NCBI GenBank assembly: GCA_964542455.1
Contig: CAZIUC010000003.1
Location: 114,403-178,402, forward strand
Source of the DNA: PFJX01 sp964542455
GTDB lineage: Bacteria > Pseudomonadota > Gammaproteobacteria > Burkholderiales > Thiobacillaceae
Length of the DNA stretch: 64,000 bases
Reading direction: 5' to 3'
Position 1 is the first letter of the stretch; every line of letters begins with the position of its first letter. A program made the translations under genes and the position numbers. The notes under the pieces were generated by a model. It worked only from the letters and a program-made list of their open reading frames with translations, searched no databases and had not been told where the DNA came from. Shown here in pieces: positions 58,298-64,000 of this stretch.

Positions 58298-59221
58298 TCA
58301 CGCGAAATAGGTTTCCCGCACGGCGTTGTCGATGCCGGCGAGGCCGAGTTGCAGTTGGTCAATAAGCAGATGCAATTCTGCTTGCTCCAGTGTGCCGGGG
58401 TTCACCTTCTCGACAGATCGTTCCACCGCGCGAATCTGGGCGACTACCTTGGTATTCTTCTTGAGCAATAGGGCGCAGCCCTCGATTTCGCCCAGGCAAT
58501 GCAGGATGGCACGGGGGAAGAGTCGCTCCTTGAACAGGAACTCCAGTACGTCACGGCGCCGGACCGGTTCCTGTACCGAGCGCCGATACATCTGGTAGCC
58601 GGTCAGCGATTTCAGCACACTCATCCACTGGATGTTCTCGAACGGAGTGAGTTCGTGTTCCGCGGGTGGCACCAGGTCGGCGGAACGGACGTCGATGATG
58701 CGCGAGGTCATGTCGGCGCGCTCCAGATTGCGGCCAAGGCGCACGAAATGGTAGGTCTCGTCGTGCAGCATGGAGCCGGCCAGGATGCCGGTGATGGTCT
58801 GCGCGCCACGTACTATCTGCTGTAGATAAACGTGCCGGTTCTTCGGCCAGTATCCCTTCTGGGCATCCGTCCTGGCGGTCTGGTAGAGGGTGTTGATCTC
58901 TTCCCATGCCTCGCGTGGCATGACATCCCTCACTGTTCTGGCGCTCTCACGCGCCATGGACAGTGAACTGAGGATGGAACCGGGATGGGTCAGGTCGCTG
59001 ATCAGGAATTTCATGATCTGCCGCTCGTCATCAGCCACGCCCAGGGTCTGGAACGCTTCTTCATCGCCCAGGATGTGCACGATGCTGATCCAGCCCGGGC
59101 GAATGCCTTTGGGCAGGTCAAGTTGCAGATGGCTGCTGACGCTGATCAGGCGGGCGATATCCTCGGCTCGCTCGACGTAGCGGCCGATCCAGTAGAGGCT
59201 GTTGGCTACGCGTGAAAGCAT
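58298..59221 (-). CDS. alpha-E domain protein of the Anbu locus
   Basis: The 307-residue protein begins MLSRVANSLYWIGRYVERAEDIARLISV, the hallmark of the alpha-E family. It is all-helical with conserved Arg/Glu positions ('RLGRNLERADMTSRIIDVRSADL'). Known alpha-E proteins occur with the circularly permuted ATP-grasp partner. Its ATG lies one base after the ATP-grasp stop, so the two are coupled. Confidence 0.92.
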   Translation of the reverse strand: MLSRVANSLYWIGRYVERAEDIARLISVSSHLQLDLPKGIRPGWISIVHILGDEEAFQTLGVADDERQIMKFLISDLTHPGSILSSLSMARESARTVRDVMPREAWEEINTLYQTARTDAQKGYWPKNRHVYLQQIVRGAQTITGILAGSMLHDETYHFVRLGRNLERADMTSRIIDVRSADLVPPAEHELTPFENIQWMSVLKSLTGYQMYRRSVQEPVRRRDVLEFLFKERLFPRAILHCLGEIEGCALLLKKNTKVVAQIRAVERSVEKVNPGTLEQAELHLLIDQLQLGLAGIDNAVRETYFA

Positions 59222-59222
59222 G

Positions 59223-60680
59223 TCAGTTCCCCCCTTCGAGATCGACGATCCAGGTGTCCTTGCTGCCGCCGCCCTGAGAGGAGTTGACCACGGTGGACCC
59301 CTTGCGCAGGGCGACCCGGGTCAAGCCGCCGGTGGTGACGTAAGTCTCTTTGCCGGACAGGATGAATGGGCGCAGGTCCAGGTGGCGTGGTTCGACTTTG
59401 GTGCCCACCAGGGTGGGCGCCGTGGACAGGGTGAGCATCGGCTGGGCGACGTAGTTGCGCGGATTGCGTTTGATGGCGCGGATGAACTGCTCGCATTCCT
59501 CGGCACTGGCCTGCGGACCGATCAGCATGCCGTAGCCGCCGGATTCGTTGGCCGGTTTCACCACCAGTTCGGCGATATGCGCCAGCACGTAATCGCGTTC
59601 TTCCTTGTAGATGCAGCGGTAGGTGGGCACGTTGGGCAGCAGGGGTTCTTCGTGCAGGTAGTAGCGGATCAGGTCCGGCACATAGGCATAGACCACCTTG
59701 TCATCCGCCACCCCGGCGCCGGGCGCGTTGGCCAGGCCCACCTTGCCGGCCTTCCAGGCCCGCATCAGGCCGGCCACGCCCAAGGTGGAGTCGGGGTTGA
59801 AGGCCTCGGGGTCGAGGAACAGGTCATCGATGCGGCGGTAGATCACATCCACCCGCTTCGGGCCGTCGATGGTACGCATATAGACGCAGTCGTCGTCACC
59901 CACGATCAGGTCGGTGCCTTCCACCAGTTCCGCGCCCATCTGCTGGGCGAGGTAAGAATGCTCGAAGTAGGCGGAGTTGTAGATGCCGGGTGTGAGTACC
60001 ACCACCACCGGCTTGGCGATCCGACGTGGGCTGAGGGAGGCGAGCATGTCGTAGAGCTTGGCGGGGTAGTCGTCCACCGGCAGGATGTTCTCGTTCTCGA
60101 ACAGATCCGGAAACACCCGCTTCATGACCTGGCGGTTCTCCAGCATGTAGGACACCCCCGAGGGCACCCTCAGGTTGTCTTCCAGAACATAGACGGTGCC
60201 ATCCTTGTCACGCACCAGGTCGGAGCCGCAAATATGCGCCCAGACCCCTTGGGGCGGTTTGATGCCCACGCACTGGGGACGGAAATTGACCGAATCCTCC
60301 AGTAGTTCGCCGGGAAATACACCGTCCTTTATGACTTGCTGCTGATCGTAGAGGTCGGCGATGAACAGGTTGAGCGCCTTCACCCGCTGCACAAGGCCGC
60401 GTTCGATCTGGCGCCATTCACGGCTGTCGACGACGCGGGGGATGATGTCGAACGGCCAGGTCCGGTCGATGGAACCGTCCTGGTCGGAATAGACGGTGAA
60501 GGTGATGCCCATCAGCTTGATGGCGAGGTCGGCCGCCGCCTTGTACTCCTCGATTTCCTTGTCGCTCAGGTCGCGCAGGAACTGGCTGAGCTGGTTGGCC
60601 GCGGGCCGTGGCTTACCGCGCGCCTGAATGATTTCGTCGTGAAGTCCTTTGGTTGGATAGCTGCCCCAGCGGATGGCCAT
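59223..60680 (-). CDS. circularly permuted ATP-grasp ligase of the Anbu locus
   Basis: From ATG 60680, after GGGGAA, the protein has 485 residues. It contains 'WPFDIIPRVVDSREWRQIERGLVQRVKALNLFIADLYDQQQVIKDG', 'GVWAHICGSDLVRDKDGTVYVLEDNLRVPSGVSYMLENRQVMKR' and 'LVVKPANESGGYGMLIG' (ATP-grasp lysine loop), typical of the DUF404/407 permuted ATP-grasp family. It probably joins an amine to a carboxylate; the substrate is unknown. It is divergent from the Anbu gene across a 100-bp region. Confidence 0.92.
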   Translation of the reverse strand: MAIRWGSYPTKGLHDEIIQARGKPRPAANQLSQFLRDLSDKEIEEYKAAADLAIKLMGITFTVYSDQDGSIDRTWPFDIIPRVVDSREWRQIERGLVQRVKALNLFIADLYDQQQVIKDGVFPGELLEDSVNFRPQCVGIKPPQGVWAHICGSDLVRDKDGTVYVLEDNLRVPSGVSYMLENRQVMKRVFPDLFENENILPVDDYPAKLYDMLASLSPRRIAKPVVVVLTPGIYNSAYFEHSYLAQQMGAELVEGTDLIVGDDDCVYMRTIDGPKRVDVIYRRIDDLFLDPEAFNPDSTLGVAGLMRAWKAGKVGLANAPGAGVADDKVVYAYVPDLIRYYLHEEPLLPNVPTYRCIYKEERDYVLAHIAELVVKPANESGGYGMLIGPQASAEECEQFIRAIKRNPRNYVAQPMLTLSTAPTLVGTKVEPRHLDLRPFILSGKETYVTTGGLTRVALRKGSTVVNSSQGGGSKDTWIVDLEGGN

Positions 60681-60780
60681 GCATTTCCCCTCGGTCTTGG
60701 TGTGGACAGTGGCTATTATAAACACTTGCCCCCGATGGCCCTTTTGGCCGGAACCTCGCAGCCCACCCTGAACAACCACC

Positions 60781-61524
60781 ATGACCTATTGTCTAGCCAT
60801 CAAGACGAATGCCGGCATCGTCTTTGCGTCCGATTCGCGCACCAACGCCGGGGTCGACTACATCCGCACCTACAGCAAGATGCACGTCTTCGCCAAACAG
60901 GAGGATCGGAGCCTGGTTCTGCTCACCTCGGGCAACCTGGCGACCACCCAGGCGGTGGTCAATACCATCCAGAACGACATCGAGGACGAGGCCAATCCGA
61001 ATCTTTTCACTTGCCGGCATCTCCATGACGCCGCCAAGTACATCGGCGAAATCAGCCGCAAGGAACAGTTACGGCATGCCGCCGCTTTTCAGGATGCCGG
61101 CGCCAACTCAGGTGCCAGCGCCACCATGATTCTGGGCGGCCAGATCGCCGGGCGCCCCCCCGAGATCATCCTGATCTACCCGGAAGGCAATTACATCAGC
61201 GCCTCGCCCGAGACGCCCTACCTGCAGATCGGCGAAACCAAGTACGGCAAGCCCATCCTGGACCGTATCATCATGGCCAGCACCACCCTGGAGGACGCCG
61301 CCCGTTGCGCCATGGTGTCACTGGATTCGACCATGCGCGCCAACCTCTCGGTCGGGCCGCCGCTCGAACTGGCCATTTACCGCGCCGACAGCCTGGAGAA
61401 ACCCATCCAGCGCGTGTTCAAGCTGCAATCACCCTTCATCAAATCTCTGCAAAAAAGCTGGGGTGAAGGACTGCAAAGGGCCTTCAAACGGCTGCCACGC
61501 TTCGACTGGGAAAATTCGCAATAA
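60781..61524 (+). CDS. Anbu, ancestral-type proteasome beta-subunit homologue
   Basis: The 247-residue protein begins MTYCLAIKTNAGIVFASDSRTNAGVDYIRTYSKMHVF. After removal of Met, Thr1 would be the nucleophile, with Asp17 and Lys32 completing the proteasome-type site. The C-terminal region ('LSVGPPLELAIYRADSLEKPIQRVFKLQSPFIKSLQKSWGEGLQRAF') is typical of Anbu. In most genomes Anbu is co-oriented with its partners; here it is divergent. Reported Anbu assemblies form open helical turns and show little proteolysis. Confidence 0.92.
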   Translation: MTYCLAIKTNAGIVFASDSRTNAGVDYIRTYSKMHVFAKQEDRSLVLLTSGNLATTQAVVNTIQNDIEDEANPNLFTCRHLHDAAKYIGEISRKEQLRHAAAFQDAGANSGASATMILGGQIAGRPPEIILIYPEGNYISASPETPYLQIGETKYGKPILDRIIMASTTLEDAARCAMVSLDSTMRANLSVGPPLELAIYRADSLEKPIQRVFKLQSPFIKSLQKSWGEGLQRAFKRLPRFDWENSQ

Positions 61525-61718
61525 CGGTGGTGGCGTTCCGCACAGATTCTCTCTGTGTGCTTCCGCATAAAAGCTGGGCACGGATTGAATCGGTGCATCA
61601 TGGACTTGTCGGTCTGTGCCGGCGAGCCAGGCCAGCGTCCAGGATTTTGTAAGCCGCGATCCGGTTACGCTGGGGGGCAAGCCGGGAAGTTGCTAGACGG
61701 ACCTAAGCGCTTGAATTT

Positions 61719-61797
<79 letters not shown>

Positions 61798-61863
61798 ACT
61801 TGAACTGGTCTCGGAACCGGAACCAGTGAAACTGACGGCTGACGACTGTTTGTTACTTGCCGT

Positions 61864-62832
61864 TCAAAATTCGCGGCTGACCGCGAAGGCCGATAATTCT
61901 AGCAAAGCGGCCTTGTATTGGCTATCTGGAATTACCGACAAAGCGTTACGCGCCAAATCGGCTTCGGACTCCGCCTGGCGACGGGCGTGGTCGAGGGCGC
62001 CGGTGCTCTGCACAATGGCGAGAATTTCATCAAAGCGGCCGGCGTCGCCTTGTTTGATGGCGTTGCGGATGATTTCCGCCTGTTCCGATGTGCCGTGTTT
62101 CATGGCGAACAGCAAGGGGAGGGTGGGCTTGCCTTCAGCCAGATCGTCACCGACGTTCTTGCCGATCACTTCGCTGCTCCCGGAGTAGTCCAGGACATCG
62201 TCGATGATCTGGAATGCGGTGCCCAGGTGCATGCCGTAATCGCCCAGAGCATCTTCCTGCGCGCGCGGAGCGCCCTGGATGATGGCGCCCAGGCGGCCGG
62301 CGGCTTCGAACAGCTTCGCGGTCTTGTAGCGGATGACGCGCAAATAGGCCGCCTCGTCGATGTCCGGGTCGTTGCAGTTCATCAGTTGCAGGACTTCGCC
62401 CTCGGCGATGATGTTGGTGGCATCGGAAAGCACATCCATGACTCGCATGCTGTGCAGCGACACCATCATCTGGAACGCGCGGGAATAGAGAAAATCACCC
62501 ACCAACACGCTGGCGGCATTGCCGAACAGGGCATTGGCGGTGTCCCTGCCGCGCCGCAAGGAAGAGGCGTCCACCACATCATCGTGCAGCAGGGTGGCGG
62601 TGTGGATGAACTCGACCACGGCGGCGAGTTCGAAATGTTGCACGCCTATGTGCCCCATCGCCTTGGCCGAAAGCACCACCAGAGCGGGGCGCAGGCGTTT
62701 GCCGCCACTGTGGATGATGTATTCGGAGACTTGTCGTACCAGTGCCACCTCGGAGTGCAGTCGCGCACGAATGACCTGATCGACCTGGGCCATGTCGGCG
62801 GTCAGCAGCGTTTGCAGCAGGGGGGATGACAC
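61864..62832 (-). CDS. ispB: octaprenyl-diphosphate synthase-type trans-polyprenyl transferase
   Basis: The 322-residue protein has 'GGKRLRPALVVLSAKAMG', the first aspartate-rich motif 'LLHDDVVDASSLRRG' (about 83-97) and the second 'QIIDDVLDYSG' (about 208-218), followed by 'GKNVGDDLAEGKPTLPLL'. It makes the long isoprenoid side chain of ubiquinone. The start is GTG 62832; the N-terminal region matches IspB in length. Confidence 0.93.
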   Translation of the reverse strand: MSSPLLQTLLTADMAQVDQVIRARLHSEVALVRQVSEYIIHSGGKRLRPALVVLSAKAMGHIGVQHFELAAVVEFIHTATLLHDDVVDASSLRRGRDTANALFGNAASVLVGDFLYSRAFQMMVSLHSMRVMDVLSDATNIIAEGEVLQLMNCNDPDIDEAAYLRVIRYKTAKLFEAAGRLGAIIQGAPRAQEDALGDYGMHLGTAFQIIDDVLDYSGSSEVIGKNVGDDLAEGKPTLPLLFAMKHGTSEQAEIIRNAIKQGDAGRFDEILAIVQSTGALDHARRQAESEADLARNALSVIPDSQYKAALLELSAFAVSREF

Positions 62833-62880
62833 GATGTGGATGGAACTCAGGTGAGGGGTGGAAAACAGGAACGTTATTTA

Positions 62881-62956
<76 letters not shown>

Positions 62957-63100
62957 CTGGGCCGGCATTATATTGGGGCTGTCAGCACTAAGCCAGAGAT
63001 AAGAGCGGTAGCTTGGTGCTGGCAGCCAAGCCAACTCAACGGCTTCGTAGGTTGAGGCGACGTGGAAGGACAGCAGCTACAGCCGTCTTGGACGGCCATA

Positions 63101-63132
63101 AAAAAACCCAGGCTACAGACCTGGGTCTTTTT
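63101..63132. terminator. intrinsic terminator-like hairpin
   Basis: ACCCAGG (63106-63112) pairs with CCTGGGT (63120-63126) around a 7-nt loop, with an A-tract before and CTTTTT after. It can act on both strands. It separates the tRNA region from the rightmost reading frame. Confidence 0.75.
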
Positions 63133-63254
63133 AGTGGCGTGAAGCAGTCTGCGGCCGGAGTTCCGTATCTGTTTGGTGGCACGCCACAAGATGGGTCGAA
63201 TTCTCCGGGCACAGACAGGGGTTGTCAACCATGTTGGACCGGAGTGTTGGTGAA

Positions 63255-64000
63255 ATGAAAACATCGTGTATCAGGCACCCAGATAACGATCCTTTGACTG
63301 TTATCCGTTCATGGTCATTATTGGCCTGTGATGGGAATCAATGTGCCGCTTCACTTCTTAGCTATTTCGAATACTGGCACAATTTGATGGAAGAACGCTC
63401 CATCAGGGCACGTGAATTAAACGACCAGATGGAGGCGCGTGGAGGTGGGCGCCAAGAGAACGAATCCTTACTGCAGTACCACACAGAAAAACATTTAATA
63501 AGTGGGGTGCTTGTTTATGGTCGGGCGTCAGTGCGTAATGCATTACAAATACTGGCGGCTAGAAAATTTATTACAATTCATACAAATCAGGCAGACCCGA
63601 CAGACCGTTCTCGTTTTTATTTGTTTCACCCATCGATAGTGAATGAGTGGATCAGTGAGCATCTTCCCGACATTAAGTCATATGGCGAACAATATCGTGG
63701 AGGAAATGGGAGGTATCCAACCAAGCCCATCGTCCACTCGCCCCCCCTTCCTCTTGAGGTTGTGCAGTCGTCGGCAGGAGAACAGACGTCACCTGAGCCT
63801 GCTGATAGCTCCCATCAAGGCAAGCTTGATGTCACATCACCGTCCATCGTTCAAAACCAGACGATGCATCGTCCAGAAGTGGACGATGGGCTGCGCAAAA
63901 ATGATGCAACACCCTCGGAAGCCGCGCCGTTGCTCATTGTTCAAAATCGAACGATGCATAGTTCACTTTCAAACGATGCATCGTCCGAAACCGGACGATG
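63255..64000 (+). CDS. unknown accessory protein, open at window end, lower-GC, repeat-containing
   Basis: The frame is open from ATG 63255 to the end of the window (248 codons); ATG 63231 is an in-frame alternative. It begins MKTSCIRHPDNDPLTVIRSWSLLACDGNQCAAS. A region 'GRASVRNALQILAARKFITIHTNQADPTDRSRFYLFHPSIVNEWI' (about 90-134) looks like a winged-helix DNA-binding element. It then passes into a Ser/Pro-rich linker with a repeated IVQN(Q/R)TMH segment. Base composition is clearly more AT-rich than the rest of the window, suggesting horizontally acquired DNA such as an integrative element or plasmid-like replication or conjugation gene. Function is not assignable. Confidence 0.65.
   Translation, partial: MKTSCIRHPDNDPLTVIRSWSLLACDGNQCAASLLSYFEYWHNLMEERSIRARELNDQMEARGGGRQENESLLQYHTEKHLISGVLVYGRASVRNALQILAARKFITIHTNQADPTDRSRFYLFHPSIVNEWISEHLPDIKSYGEQYRGGNGRYPTKPIVHSPPLPLEVVQSSAGEQTSPEPADSSHQGKLDVTSPSIVQNQTMHRPEVDDGLRKNDATPSEAAPLLIVQNRTMHSSLSNDASSETGR

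Overview
The window looks like the chromosome of a GC-rich, motile, sulfur-oxidising chemolithotrophic betaproteobacterium of the Thiobacillus/Sulfuricella type. The main evidence is a complete reverse-type dsr operon (dsrABEFHCMKLJOPNR plus cysG). Supporting evidence is a late flagellar operon, the dapA-bamC pair, a second betaproteobacterial-type infA, and molybdate and copper functions typical of such organisms. This placement is inferred from gene content and protein character, not from a database search.

Left part (1-23.5 kb). The window opens with the 3' end of a gamma-class carbonic anhydrase. A small ribbon-helix-helix regulator follows, divergent from a six-gene hydrogenase-4-like cluster (hyfB, C, E, F, G, I). 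The large subunit of this cluster lacks the cysteines that bind NiFe, so it is probably an energy-converting hydrogenase-related (Ehr) complex rather than a hydrogenase. Next come modA, the flagellar block fliK-L-M-N-O-P-Q-R, a small methyltransferase, dapA, bamC, a metallo-beta-lactamase-fold gene, an rhlE-type helicase, a DUF3301 gene, modBC (about 11 kb from modA), an FNR-type reductase and a YceH-family gene.

Central sulfur region (23.5-42 kb). A minus-strand block encodes a TauD-like dioxygenase, a 196-aa unknown protein, a 3-mercaptopyruvate-sulfurtransferase-like rhodanese, a cysteine-free DsrC paralogue, a Cas6/Cmx6-like RNA endonuclease-family protein with no CRISPR array in view, and an 80-aa unknown protein. 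This block is divergent from the dsr operon across a region holding a perfect 42-bp palindrome. Four dsr intergenic junctions carry stable hairpins. The orphan Cas6-like gene, the Cys-less DsrC and these hairpins are the best candidate for an undescribed system: a possible hairpin-directed processing or regulatory module for dsr mRNA.

Right part (42-64 kb). An Atm1-type ABC exporter and an infA copy precede a copper-handling cluster: TolC-like lipoprotein, multicopper oxidase, DUF411 protein, CusF-like protein, a very Met-rich protein, SHOCT protein and cytochrome c. Two matching CopR-type boxes lie upstream of its two gene groups. Then come a cytoplasmic molybdopterin oxidoreductase, an HPP-CBS membrane protein, an MFS transporter, a MhpD-like hydratase and an OmpA-like lipoprotein. 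The Anbu proteasome-like locus follows (transglutaminase, alpha-E, ATP-grasp, with divergent Anbu), then tRNA-Pro(CGG), ispB and tRNA-Thr(CGT). The window ends in an open reading frame of lower GC that looks like accessory or mobile DNA.

Several families of short palindromic repeats are scattered between genes, notably at three successive junctions of the hyf-like cluster.
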